From Candidatus Kuenenia stuttgartensis (GTDB lineage Bacteria; Pseudomonadota; Alphaproteobacteria; SMXS01): 43,884 bases of DNA. Shown here one piece after another: positions 1-10,694 of this stretch (position 1 is its first letter; every line of letters begins with the position of its first letter). The position numbers and the translations under genes were made by a program. The notes beneath the pieces are model-generated. The model was not told the DNA's origin. It made no database searches and worked only from the letters and a program-made list of their open reading frames with translations. The stretch lies in assembly GCA_943329845.2 (NCBI GenBank), contig CALQFM020000032.1, positions 1-43,884 of the forward strand, in the 5' to 3' direction.

Positions 1-148
1 CCGCGACCGCCTGGTCAACCTCGTCCTTGTTGCGCGCGCAGATGCCCACATTCACGCCTTCCGACGCCAGCAGGTCAACAACCCGACGCCCAATGCCCTT
101 CGTCGAACCCGTCACGATGGCATTCTTGCCCTTCAAACCCAGATCCAT
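1..148 (-). CDS. Short-chain dehydrogenase/reductase, N-terminal part (cut by window start)
   Basis: The first 49 codons of an SDR oxidoreductase are visible; the rest lies outside the window. The ATG at 148 is followed by a beta-strand and the nucleotide-binding glycine motif TGSTKGIG (residues 13-20), the classical TGxxxGxG of NAD(P)-dependent SDRs, and then ICARN, where cofactor specificity is usually set. A purine stretch (GGGAATACGGA) precedes the start. The substrate cannot be told from this fragment. The gene lies 127 bp downstream of a TetR regulator on the same strand, with a perfect TATAAT box and a near-palindrome between them, so it is probably transcribed from its own promoter under that regulator (inference). 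Confidence 0.88.
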   Translation of the reverse strand, partial: MDLGLKGKNAIVTGSTKGIGRRVVDLLASEGVNVGICARNKDEVDQAVA

Positions 149-252
149 GTCCGTATTCCCGTTTGTGAGTGGTGATGAGGAGCCCGCGCTTTCCCGTCGC
201 CGGCCAAAATCGCGCAGGAACTCTACGCGCGGGCAGGCGCAAGCCGCAACCG

Positions 253-281
253 ATTATACCGCGATATAGTAAAGATCAGTT
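253..281 (-). promoter_or_regulatory. Promoter of the SDR gene with overlapping near-palindrome
   Basis: On the minus strand a perfect TATAAT lies at 258-253, with a weak -35 (AACTGA, 281-276) 17 bp upstream. The -10 is embedded in a 14-bp near-palindrome at 255-268 (TATACCGCGATATA, two mismatches between halves). This is a plausible operator for the adjacent TetR protein. The promoter overlaps the last codons of the TetR gene. Confidence 0.4.
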
Positions 282-1010
282 CTTGCGCCGGCGGGCAAGC
301 TGGGGGTGCAACTCCTGGATCAGCTTGAACGCGCGCTCGCGGCTGGGACCGGTCAGGAACGGGAACACGGCCTTGGCGGCGGAGTATTTCTGCGCTTTCG
401 CTAGGTCTTCATCGGCGATGACGTCGTTGGCCCAGTAAAGCCGGACGGCGCCCGACGCCAGCATCACGTCGTGCAGCAGGTAGTCGATGTTGGCGCTGTC
501 GATCAGGTCGCCCTGGCGCTTGATGTCCATCAGCGCCTCGCGATGGAATTTCTGCATGTTCTCGCCGATCGAGAACTTGGCGGGGGCGCCCGCCAGGATC
601 GGCTCCAGCGCCCGCGCCAAGTTGGGGATTTCCAGTGTGTGGGCAGAGGTGCGCTCGATGATGTCCATCAGCCGTTCGAAGCCGCTGGTCGTCACCGCGC
701 GATCGATGGATTCGAATACCAGCCGCAGCCGTTCCTCGATGGCCTTGCCCAGCAGGTTATCCTTGCTGCCATAGAGGTCGTACAGGCTCTTGTACGCGAC
801 GCCGCTCTTCTCGGCGAGCTCGCGCATGGTGACCCCGGAGTAGCCTTTTTCAGCGATCAGTTGGCGCGCAACCGAGAGAATGTTCGAGCGGCGGCGCAGT
901 TGCCGTTCAGTCAGCCGTTTCAGTATGGCTGGTCTCCCTTCCCTGGCCCTGAAAATATCGTGGTTTCGTTCAGCGGGCGTTGGTGAAGGATGGCGAACGG
1001 GGCGGCGCAA
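276..1010 (-). CDS. TetR/AcrR-family transcriptional regulator
   Basis: One-component repressor with an N-terminal TetR helix-turn-helix. After a basic stretch (LTERQLRRRSN), the segment GYSGVTMRELAEKSG, then VAYKSLYDLYGSKDNLL, is the canonical TetR DNA-binding fold; the remaining ~150 residues are a variable helical ligand domain. The start is unclear. The only common start codon upstream is a TTG at 1010 with no Shine-Dalgarno sequence, whereas a strong purine tract (AGGGAAGGGAG) sits just upstream of in-frame ATA (926) and CTG (923) codons; a start there gives about 215 residues, usual for TetR. The likely target is the SDR gene downstream, whose promoter carries a near-palindrome. The ligand is unknown. 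Confidence 0.88.
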   Translation of the reverse strand: MRRPVRHPSPTPAERNHDIFRAREGRPAILKRLTERQLRRRSNILSVARQLIAEKGYSGVTMRELAEKSGVAYKSLYDLYGSKDNLLGKAIEERLRLVFESIDRAVTTSGFERLMDIIERTSAHTLEIPNLARALEPILAGAPAKFSIGENMQKFHREALMDIKRQGDLIDSANIDYLLHDVMLASGAVRLYWANDVIADEDLAKAQKYSAAKAVFPFLTGPSRERAFKLIQELHPQLARRRKN

Positions 1011-1045
1011 GTCGAGCCTGAATAATCAGGCCGGAGATGCCGCAC

Positions 1046-1076
1046 AAAAAGAATGCCGGGCTCTTTCGAGCCCGGC
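1046..1076 (-). terminator. Rho-independent terminator of the AbcR-like RNA
   Basis: A perfect 9-bp stem, GCCGGGCTC (1055-1063) with GAGCCCGGC (1068-1076), has a 4-nt loop. Read on the minus strand it is followed by ATTCTTTTTG. The T-tract is only on the minus-strand side, so it ends a leftward transcript. It lies about 450 bp beyond the LysR stop codon, with no coding gene between. Confidence 0.8.
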
Positions 1077-1160
1077 AGTATAGGGAAGACTTCACGTCTT
1101 GGGGAGACGATGAATGGGAGGGCTCTAGAAACGGGGAGGAAATAGAGCCAGCTCCCACGA
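1046..1160 (-). ncRNA. abcR: AbcR-like (alpha-r15 family) trans-acting sRNA
   Basis: Seen in sequence, minus strand: about 115 nt folding into three hairpins. The first pairs 1143-1156 with 1116-1127 (12 bp, 2-nt bulge) and exposes a C/U-rich loop, TTTCCTCCCCGTTTC, able to pair with Shine-Dalgarno sequences. The second is GTCTT-free AAGAC/GTCTT (1086-1100). The third is a perfect 9-bp GC-rich terminator hairpin followed by TTCTTTTT. Known: AbcR1/AbcR2 (alpha-r15) of Rhizobiales are ~110-120-nt, three-hairpin, anti-SD sRNAs that repress many ABC-transporter mRNAs; in Sinorhizobium and Brucella copies sit beside the LysR gene lsrB/vtlR, next to trxB. The same order (TetR, RNA, LysR, trxB) is present here. 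Family assignment rests on structure and synteny, not on an alignment. The 5' end is estimated from a CATATT -10 box. Confidence 0.6.
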
Positions 1161-1167
1161 AAACCTC

Positions 1168-1217
1168 AATATGAGGAGGCTTTCGGATCACCACGCTGAA
1201 CCGTTGCTTCGTGGTGA
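1168..1217 (-). promoter_or_regulatory. Probable sRNA promoter with 8-bp inverted repeat (activator site candidate)
   Basis: On the minus strand CATATT (1173-1168) fits a -10 box placed 7-8 nt before the first sRNA hairpin. No recognisable -35 lies 15-18 bp upstream. Instead that position is covered by a perfect 8-bp inverted repeat, TCACCACG (1188-1195) and CGTGGTGA (1210-1217), separated by 14 bp. A weak -35 under an inverted repeat suits a LysR-type activator; VtlR is known to activate abcR2 in Brucella. Alternatively the repeat is a 5' hairpin of a longer transcript. Confidence 0.4.
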
Positions 1218-1529
1218 CAAGTTGGAATTTAGTTATGCGCCGCAGCGTGGTCCAGCAGGTTCGCGGCAAATCAGGCATGCATCTGACGCATATCCAGAAA
1301 ACAATCCATTTTTAATCAGTAACTTACGATCAGGTGTCCAGGCTTTCCGGATATTTTGCAGCGCAATATCGCGGATACGGCCGGTTTTCCATGGTGTTGG
1401 CAGAACCGACGTCCAGGCGCGCTGCGCTGCCCACGCATCAAAAACCGTCCGTAGGGCTGGAATGGCATGGAGGCGCCTGGCGCTCCGTCAAGAGCGCGGC
1501 ATACCGTTTTGGGCGGTGGAATCCGGCGG
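1218..1529. other. Intergenic stretch between sRNA region and LysR gene
   Basis: About 310 bp downstream of the LysR stop with no convincing gene on either strand. Short open frames here lack ribosome sites and recognisable content. No second tandem sRNA with a terminator hairpin is evident, although AbcR RNAs often occur as pairs elsewhere. Confidence 0.5.
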
Positions 1530-2417
1530 TCAGAACTTGGCGGTGCGGACCTGGTCCACCAGGAAGTCGCGGAACACCGTGATCCGAGTCACGTTGCGCA
1601 GCTCCTCCGGATAGACGAAGTACACCTTGAAGGTGGGCCCTTCCAGGTCCGGCAGCACCTGCACCAGGTTGGTGCCGGGCGTGGCGATGTAGTCGGGCAG
1701 GGCGGCGAGGCCCAGGCCGCTCTCGACCGCCTTGAGGATGCCGTAGATGTTGTTCACCGCCAGCACGGGCTCGCGCACCCGGTCGCCCGCGCCCGCGTGG
1801 ATGATCCAGTTCAGATCCTGCAGCGGCCGCGGCGCCTCGGGGCCATAGGAAATGATCGCGTGGTTGTCCAGGTCGGCCGTCGAGCTGGGCGCGCCGCGGG
1901 CGGCCACATATTCAGGCGAGGCGTAGATGTGGTAGTGCACCGTCATCAGCTGGCGCTGGATCAGGTCCGGCTGGTGCGGCGGATGAAAGCGGATCGCCGC
2001 GTCGGATTCGCGCATGGCGATATCGATCTCGGAATCAGACAGCAGCAGATTGATCCCGATGTCGGGATAGGCGAGCCTGAAATCCCTGAGATGCGGCACC
2101 AGCCAGGTCGAGCCGAAGCCGACGGTGGTGGTGACGTTGAGCCGTCCTCGCGCCGCGGTCCGGCTGTCGCGCAGGATAGCCTCGGTTCGCTCCAGCTTGA
2201 CGAACACCTCGCTGACGGTCTCGAACAGCGTCTCGCCCTGCTCGGTCAGGATCAGGCCGCGCGGATGGCGGTGGAACAGCGAAAAGCCCAGGCTTTCCTC
2301 GAGGCCGGAGATTTGCCGGCTGATCGCCGACTGGCTGAGATTCAGCTCGTCGCTGGCGTGCGTGAAGCTGCCCGCCTTCGCGACCGAGTAGAATGTACGC
2401 AGCTTGTCCCAGTCCAT
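1530..2417 (-). CDS. lsrB: LysR-family regulator, LsrB/VtlR type
   Basis: LysR-type transcriptional regulator of 295 residues, the usual length. The N-terminal winged helix-turn-helix reads MDWDKLRTFYSVAKAGSFT, then NLSQSAISRQISGLE, then LFHRHPRGLILTEQG. The WDKLRTF start, HRHPRGL wing and position next to trxB match the LsrB (Sinorhizobium)/VtlR (Brucella) group, conserved in Alphaproteobacteria, where it governs redox response, envelope functions and AbcR sRNA expression. A co-inducer domain follows (residues ~90-295). The ATG at 2417 has a strong GGGGGAAAG site. It lies 61 bp downstream of trxB on the same strand, so read-through from the trxB unit is possible. LsrB senses oxidants through cysteines in rhizobia; I see no cysteine in this protein, so redox sensing by thiols is unlikely here. 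Confidence 0.82.
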   Translation of the reverse strand: MDWDKLRTFYSVAKAGSFTHASDELNLSQSAISRQISGLEESLGFSLFHRHPRGLILTEQGETLFETVSEVFVKLERTEAILRDSRTAARGRLNVTTTVGFGSTWLVPHLRDFRLAYPDIGINLLLSDSEIDIAMRESDAAIRFHPPHQPDLIQRQLMTVHYHIYASPEYVAARGAPSSTADLDNHAIISYGPEAPRPLQDLNWIIHAGAGDRVREPVLAVNNIYGILKAVESGLGLAALPDYIATPGTNLVQVLPDLEGPTFKVYFVYPEELRNVTRITVFRDFLVDQVRTAKF

Positions 2418-2478
2418 TGGGCTTTCCCCCGATAATCCGACGCGCCGGGACGATCCCTCGCTCCGGCGCGTCGTTACT

Positions 2479-3447
2479 TTATTCCGCCGCCTGCTTTTCG
2501 TGAACTTCGTGGGCGGCGATGAATTTCTCTGCTTCCAATGCCGCCATGCAACCCATGCCGGCGGCGGTCACGGCCTGACGATACACCTTATCGGTCACGT
2601 CGCCCGCCGCAAATACACCCGGGACCGCGGTAGACGTGCTGTCCGGGTTCTTCAGGATGTAGCCGCCGTCGTCCAGCGGCAGCTGGCCGACGAACAATTC
2701 GGTCGACGGCGTGTGGCCGATGGCGATGAAAACGCCGTGGGCTGGCACTTCGGAAACGGCGCCGGTTTTCGTGTTGTAGAGGCGCACGCCGGTCACTCCC
2801 ATGGGATCGGTACCGCCGATGATGTCCTCGACCACGCTGTCCCAGATCACCCGGATCTTGTCGTGGTTGAACAGCCGCTGCTGCAGCACCTTCTCGGCGC
2901 GCAGCTCGTCGCGGCGGTGGATCAGCGTCACCTTGGTGGCGAAGTTGGTCAGGAACAGCGCTTCCTCGACCGCGGTGTTGCCGCCACCGATCACGATCAC
3001 TTCCTTGCCGCGGTAGAAGAAACCGTCGCATGTGGCGCAGGCCGACACGCCGAAGCCCTGGAACTTCTGCTCGCCGGGCAGGCCCAGCCAGCGGGCCTGG
3101 GCGCCGGTGGCGATGATCAGCGTCTCGCCGACATACTCCGTGCCGCTGTCGCCGACGGCGACGAACGGGCGCCTCGACAGGTCGACCGACACGATGACGT
3201 CGGAAATCAGCGTGGTGCCCACATGCTCGGCCTGGGCGCGCATCTGATCCATCAGCCATGGGCCCTGGATCACGTCGGCGAAGCCCGGGTAATTTTCCAC
3301 GTCCGTGGTGATGGTCAGCTGGCCGCCGGGCTGGATGCCCTGTACCATGACCGGATTGAGCGCCGCGCGGGCGGCGTAGATCGCGGCCGTATAGCCGGCG
3401 GGTCCTGATCCGATGATCAGCACCTTGGTTTCGATGCGGTCTGCCAT
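2479..3447 (-). CDS. trxB: Thioredoxin-disulfide reductase
   Basis: Cytoplasmic flavoenzyme that reduces thioredoxin with NADPH. From the ATG at 3447 it has 322 residues, close to E. coli TrxB (321). The FAD-binding motif GSGPAG is at residues 13-18, the redox-active CATC at 137-140 (context SACATCDGFF), the NADPH-binding motif GGGNTAVEEA from ~154, and the second FAD motif GVFAAGDVTD near the C terminus. I prefer this start to an in-frame start at 3513 because GGAGAGAAGC sits just before it and homologues begin here. It lies downstream of a peroxiredoxin gene on the same strand (gap 180 bp), which makes functional sense: reduced thioredoxin regenerates 2-Cys peroxiredoxins. Confidence 0.96.
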   Translation of the reverse strand: MADRIETKVLIIGSGPAGYTAAIYAARAALNPVMVQGIQPGGQLTITTDVENYPGFADVIQGPWLMDQMRAQAEHVGTTLISDVIVSVDLSRRPFVAVGDSGTEYVGETLIIATGAQARWLGLPGEQKFQGFGVSACATCDGFFYRGKEVIVIGGGNTAVEEALFLTNFATKVTLIHRRDELRAEKVLQQRLFNHDKIRVIWDSVVEDIIGGTDPMGVTGVRLYNTKTGAVSEVPAHGVFIAIGHTPSTELFVGQLPLDDGGYILKNPDSTSTAVPGVFAAGDVTDKVYRQAVTAAGMGCMAALEAEKFIAAHEVHEKQAAE

Positions 3448-3627
3448 GCTTCTCTCCGCTGGCGGCTGCCGGTGTCCCTCAGGTAAGACCGGCGCCTTAT
3501 TTCGCAAGTGCACTCTAGAACGGTTCTGGAGTCGAGGGAATCGCAGAACACGCTTGTGAAGAAAGTATTTAAAGCGGTTTGCGGCGAAGCGGAACCGCCT
3601 CGCCGCTCATTTCCGCGCGCCGGCGCC

Positions 3628-4230
3628 TTACAGGGCTTCGGCGTGCTGGGTGAGGTAGTCCGACACGCCCTGCCTGGTCGGCGCCATTCCGGCGTCGCCC
3701 TTCTGCCACCCGGCGGGACACACCTCGCCATGCTCCTCGTGGAAGCGCAGCGCCTCGACGATCCGCACCGCCTCGTCCGCGTTCCGGCCCAGCGGCAGGT
3801 CGTTGACGATCGCCTGGCGGACGGTGCCGCGGCGGTCAATCAGGAAGGTGCCACGCAGCGCGACCGCGTCATCGATCAGCACGCCATAGCTCCGGGCGAT
3901 CTGCTTGGTGATGTCGGCGACCATGGGGAACTTCACCGGGCCCAGGCCGCCCTCGTTCACCGGCGTGTTGCGCCAGGCGTAATGGCTGTACTGGGAGTCG
4001 ACGCTCACCGACACCAGCCTGGTGTCGAGCGCCGCGAGCGCGTCGGCCCGGTTGCTGTAGGCGAGGATTTCCGAGGGGCACACGAAGGTGAAGTCCAGCG
4101 GATAGAAAAACAGGATGCCGTAGCCGCCATCGAGATAGTGCATCAGGTTGAAGTTTTCCCGGATGTCGCCGTCGGGCATCACGGCCGCGGCGGTGAAATC
4201 GGGTGCCTGGCGGCCAACGAGGCTGGTCAT
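3628..4230 (-). CDS. Typical 2-Cys peroxiredoxin (AhpC/TSA family)
   Basis: Thiol peroxidase of 200 residues that reduces hydrogen peroxide and organic hydroperoxides. The peroxidatic cysteine is Cys51 in FTFVCPSE and the resolving cysteine Cys171 in GEVCPAGW, the layout of typical 2-Cys (Prx1/AhpC) enzymes that work as dimers and decamers and are recycled by thioredoxin or AhpF. No ahpF is nearby; trxB is the next gene downstream, so the thioredoxin system is the likely reductant. The upstream 250 bp are AT-rich and shared with a divergent Lrp-family gene. No OxyR or Fur site can be asserted. Confidence 0.93.
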   Translation of the reverse strand: MTSLVGRQAPDFTAAAVMPDGDIRENFNLMHYLDGGYGILFFYPLDFTFVCPSEILAYSNRADALAALDTRLVSVSVDSQYSHYAWRNTPVNEGGLGPVKFPMVADITKQIARSYGVLIDDAVALRGTFLIDRRGTVRQAIVNDLPLGRNADEAVRIVEALRFHEEHGEVCPAGWQKGDAGMAPTRQGVSDYLTQHAEAL

Positions 4231-4401
4231 ATTTGAAGACTCCTGTTCTGGATCATGGGACAGAAGTAGTAATTAGAATTATTAAAAATTAAACAAGCGG
4301 CCCAGGACGACTCATTCCCGAAAATCCGGGAAGGGCAGGAATGCCTTTGGCGCATGGATCGCGGCCGCGGGACGGCGCTGGAAATCTTCCGTCAATGTTC
4401 T

Positions 4402-4429
4402 TTGCAAATGTTCCCAAACTTTGTAATTT
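4402..4429 (+). promoter_or_regulatory. Possible promoter for the Lrp/AsnC gene
   Basis: TTGCAA (4402-4407) and TAATTT (4424-4429) are separated by 16 bp in an AT-rich patch about 50 bp before the start codon. The match to sigma-70 boxes is modest, and this is a weak assignment. Confidence 0.3.
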
Positions 4430-4481
4430 AATTGCCGAGCCGCGTGAGCGGCGACGCCTTTCCTTCCATGGACCACGCCTC

Positions 4482-4958
4482 ATGAAGCTTGATGAAATCG
4501 ACCGCAAGATCCTCAGGCTGCTGCAGGAAAACGGCCGGATGACCAATGTGGATCTGTCACGCCAGGTCGGTATCTCGGCGCCTCCCTGCCTCCGCCGCGT
4601 CCGTGCGCTGGAGGAGAATGGCTACATCCAGGGCTATCACGCCCGGCTGAACGCCGCCGAACTGGGTTTCGGCCTTACAGTGTTCGCCATGGTCGGCCTG
4701 CATTCCCAGGCCGAGGCGGATCTCAAGGCGTTCGAGGAGCTGGTACGCGGCTGGCCGATGGTGCGTGAATGCCACATGCTCAACGGCGAGATCGACTTCA
4801 TGCTGAAGATCGTCGCCCGCGACCTCAACGAGTTCCAGACCTTCCTGACCTCGCAGGTGACACCGGCTCCCAACGTGGCCAGCGTCAAGACCGCGCTGAC
4901 CATCCGCAGCGCCAAGAACGAGCCGGGCGTGCCGTTCGGGTTGCCGGAAAAGCGATAG
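4482..4958 (+). CDS. Lrp/AsnC-family transcriptional regulator
   Basis: Feast/famine regulator of 158 residues. The N-terminal helix-turn-helix is MKLDEIDRKILRLLQENGR, then NVDLSRQVGISAPPCLRRV; the SAPPCLRRVRALE recognition helix is typical of alphaproteobacterial Lrp proteins. An RAM ligand-binding/oligomerisation domain follows (residues ~65-145, with ECHMLNGEIDFMLK). The ATG at 4482 is chosen because homologues begin with MKLD; the open frame extends 47 codons further upstream but contains no domain. It is divergent from the peroxiredoxin gene and converges on greA with only 10 bp between stop codons. The effector is probably an amino acid, as in the family, and the target genes are unknown. 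Confidence 0.93.
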   Translation: MKLDEIDRKILRLLQENGRMTNVDLSRQVGISAPPCLRRVRALEENGYIQGYHARLNAAELGFGLTVFAMVGLHSQAEADLKAFEELVRGWPMVRECHMLNGEIDFMLKIVARDLNEFQTFLTSQVTPAPNVASVKTALTIRSAKNEPGVPFGLPEKR

Positions 4959-4968
4959 GCCTGAAGCC

Positions 4969-5442
4969 TCAGATAAACTTCACCTTGAGGATTTCATACG
5001 CACGCTGTCCGCCGGGCGCGGCGAAATCGACTTCGTCGCCTTCCGACTTGCCGATCAGGGCGCGGGCAAGCGGCGAGTTGATGGACAGCAGGCCCGACTT
5101 GATGTCGGCCTCGACCTCGCCGACGATCTGATAGGTGCGCTCCTCGTCGGTTTCGATGTCGACGACGGTCACGGTCGCGCCGAACTTCACGGTCTTGCCC
5201 GACAGCTTGGAGACGTCGATGACCTCGGCGCGCGAGATCATGTCCTCGAGCTCGAGGATCTGGCCCTCGATGAAGGCCTGGCGCTCCTTGGCGGCGTGGT
5301 ACTCGGCGTTCTCCGACAGGTCGCCATGCTCGCGCGCCTCGGAGATCGCACGGATCACCGCCGGACGTTCGTCGAGCTTGTAGCGGCGCAGATCGCCCTC
5401 GATGCGATCGAGGCCCTTCGCCGTCATCGGAATCTTTTCCAT
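4969..5442 (-). CDS. greA: Transcription elongation factor GreA
   Basis: 157 residues, the standard length. It rescues backtracked RNA polymerase by stimulating transcript cleavage through the secondary channel. The N-terminal antiparallel coiled coil carries the tip motif [17 protein letters not shown], with the acidic residues that hold catalytic Mg in the polymerase. The C-terminal FKBP-like domain ends [11 protein letters not shown] then YEILKV. The ATG is at 5442, preceded by AGGAACGGCG. It lies downstream of carB on the same strand, a neighbourhood common in Alphaproteobacteria, but a hairpin between the two suggests it is at least partly transcribed separately. Confidence 0.97.
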   Translation of the reverse strand: MEKIPMTAKGLDRIEGDLRRYKLDERPAVIRAISEAREHGDLSENAEYHAAKERQAFIEGQILELEDMISRAEVIDVSKLSGKTVKFGATVTVVDIETDEERTYQIVGEVEADIKSGLLSINSPLARALIGKSEGDEVDFAAPGGQRAYEILKVKFI

Positions 5443-5483
5443 CGCCGTTCCTTCTTATTCTTCGTGCCGCAAAGCAATCACGA

Positions 5484-5505
5484 CCGGGCGGCGTATTCCG
5501 CCCGG
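5484..5505 (-). terminator. GC-rich hairpin between carB and greA
   Basis: A perfect 8-bp stem, CCGGGCGG (5484-5491) with CCGCCCGG (5498-5505), has a 6-nt loop and sits 16 bp after the carB stop codon. No T-run follows on the minus strand, so termination would be weak or factor-assisted; partial read-through into greA is plausible. Confidence 0.45.
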
Positions 5506-5521
5506 CGTGACGCCTTCAGGA

Positions 5522-8756
<3,235 letters not shown>

Positions 8757-8764
<8 letters not shown>

Positions 8765-9932
8765 GCTTGGTCACCATGTTCATGAACTGGGCGAACAGGT
8801 AGTGGCTGTCCTGGGGGCCGGGTGAGGCTTCCGGATGGTGCTGCACCGAGAAAACAGGCTTGCCCTTGAAGGCGAGGCCGCAGACGGTGCCGTCGAACAG
8901 CGACACGTGGGTCACCTCGACGCTGTCGGGCAGGCTGTCCGCGTCCACGGTGAAGCCGTGGTTCATGGAGGTGATCTCGACCTTGCCGGTGCGCAGATCC
9001 TTCACCGGATGGTTCGCCCCGCGGTGGCCCTGGTGCATCTTCAGCGTCTTGCCGCCGGCGGCCAGCGCCAGCATCTGGTGGCCGAGGCAGATGCCGAAGA
9101 TCGGCAGGCCGCTGCCGATCAGATCGCGGATCACCGGCACCGCGTATTCGCCGGTCGCTGCCGGATCGCCCGGGCCGTTCGACAGGAACACGCCGTCCGG
9201 CTTGTGGGCCATGATCTCCTGGATCGTCGCGGTCGCCGGCACCACGGTCACCCGCGCGCCCTCGGTGGCCAGCGACCGGGCGATGTTGTTCTTCAGGCCG
9301 TAGTCTACCGCGACGATGTGCGCGATGGGATTGTCCTGCCGGCCATAGCCGTTCTCCAGCGACCAGCGGGTCTGGTTCCAGCCATAGGTCTGGGTGCAGC
9401 TCACGTCCCTGGCCAGATCCATGCCCTCGAGGCCGGGCCACGCCTTCGCCTGCGCGTAGAGCGCGGGGATGTCGAAATTGCCGTCGGGCGCGTGGCAGAT
9501 CACGCCGTTGGGCGGGCCGCCCAAGCGGATGCGGCGGGTCAGCCGCCTCGTGTCGACACCGGTGATGGCGATCAGGTTGTGGCTCGCCAGCCAGTCGTTC
9601 AGGTGGCTGACGGCGCGGAAGTTGGACGGCTCGGTGATCCGCTCGCGCAGCACCAGCCCGCGCGCGGCGGCGTTCTTCGCCTCGACGTCGTCGAAGTTGG
9701 CGCCGACATTGCCGATATGCGGGAAGGTGAAGGTGATGATCTGGGCTGCATAGGACGGATCGGTCAGGATTTCCTGGTAGCCGGTCATCGCCGTATTGAA
9801 GCAGACTTCGCCCACGGCGCTGCCGGACGCCCCTGCGCCATAACCCCAGTAGACGGTGCCATCGTGGAGGACCAGAGCGCCCGTGATCCCGCGATGGGGC
9901 GGCGCGTCCGGTAAGGTGACGTTTTCGGGCAT
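8757..9932 (-). CDS. carA: Carbamoyl-phosphate synthase, small (glutaminase) subunit
   Basis: 391 residues; the glutamine amidotransferase subunit that hydrolyses glutamine and channels ammonia to CarB. The N-terminal CPSase domain ([26 protein letters not shown]) is followed by a class I amidotransferase domain with nucleophile Cys282 in FGICLGHQ and the His366/Glu368 pair in [10 protein letters not shown]. The ATG at 9932 is preceded by GGAGACCTGA. It is the first gene of the carAB operon and is divergent from yqeY. The 250-bp upstream region is AT-rich (AAAATATAAGCATTTTC near 10038) and likely holds the promoter; no arginine or pyrimidine leader structure is obvious. Confidence 0.98.
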
Positions 9933-10080
9933 TCAGGTCTCCGGCTGGGCCTGCGCGAGCGGCGGCGTGGCGGGCGGCGCGCAAGTTTGCGGGAACATAA
10001 GCGCTGCCCGCGGGCTGGTCAAGTGAAACGCTGGCGATAAAATATAAGCATTTTCAACAACTTAGTTTGAGGGCCGTGGT

Positions 10081-10107
10081 TTGCCATCCGGACGCTGTTA
10101 TTATACA
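10081..10107 (+). promoter_or_regulatory. Possible promoter of the yqeY-dnaG unit
   Basis: TTGCCA (10081-10086) and TATACA (10102-10107) are spaced by 15 bp, about 75 bp upstream of the yqeY start. The spacing is short and the match modest, so this is only a candidate. Confidence 0.3.
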
Positions 10108-10182
10108 GTCCCTCGGTGGCGCCAACCTGTGGAGGTTTGGGGACGACTCCCCGTCAGCGCCGACAGGCTAACGAGGTATGAC

Positions 10183-10638
10183 ATGATCCGCGAACAGCTC
10201 ACCGAGGCGCTCAAGGACGCCATGCGCGGCCAGGACAAGCGCCGCACCACCACGCTGCGGCTGATTCTCGCCGCCATCAAGGACCGCGACATCGCCGGCC
10301 GCGCGGACGGCAGCCGCGACCTGGTGGGGGACGACGAGGTGCTGCAGCTGCTGCAGAAAATGGTGCGCCAGCGCCGGGAATCGATCGAGACGTTCGAGAA
10401 GGGCGGCCGCATCGACCTGGCCGACCAGGAGCGCGACGAGATCGTCATCATCGAGGGCTTCCTGCCCCAGCAGATGGGCGACGCCGAGATCGCCGCTGCC
10501 GTCGAGGCCGTCGCCGCCGAGATGGGCGCGGTGGGCCTCAAGGACATGGGACGGGTGATGGCGGCGCTGCGTGAGCGCTATCCCGGCACCATGGATTTCG
10601 GCAAGGCGTCGGCCGCTGCCAAAGCGCGGCTTTCCTGA
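10183..10638 (+). CDS. yqeY: GatB/YqeY domain protein
   Basis: 151 residues, all one GatB/YqeY domain (MIREQLTEALKDAMRGQDKR, then TTLRLILAAIKDRD at the start; GLKDMGRVMAALRERYPG and DFGKASAAAKARL at the end). The domain resembles the tail of the amidotransferase subunit GatB that grips tRNA, and free-standing copies are thought to act with aminoacyl-tRNAs, but the precise role is not established. The ATG at 10183 is preceded by ACGAGG at good distance. The gene sits between carAB and dnaG-rpoD, a conserved alphaproteobacterial order, and is 56 bp upstream of dnaG on the same strand. Confidence 0.92.
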   Translation: MIREQLTEALKDAMRGQDKRRTTTLRLILAAIKDRDIAGRADGSRDLVGDDEVLQLLQKMVRQRRESIETFEKGGRIDLADQERDEIVIIEGFLPQQMGDAEIAAAVEAVAAEMGAVGLKDMGRVMAALRERYPGTMDFGKASAAAKARLS

Positions 10639-10694
10639 ATTCCTCCCGCCCGATCCGCTTCCCAGCGCGGCGGCGGACGAGATAAAGTGGCGGC

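Noticed and set aside
1268-1529. Second tandem AbcR-like RNA
   Set aside because: No terminator hairpin with T-tract and no second C/U-rich loop hairpin could be found in this interval.
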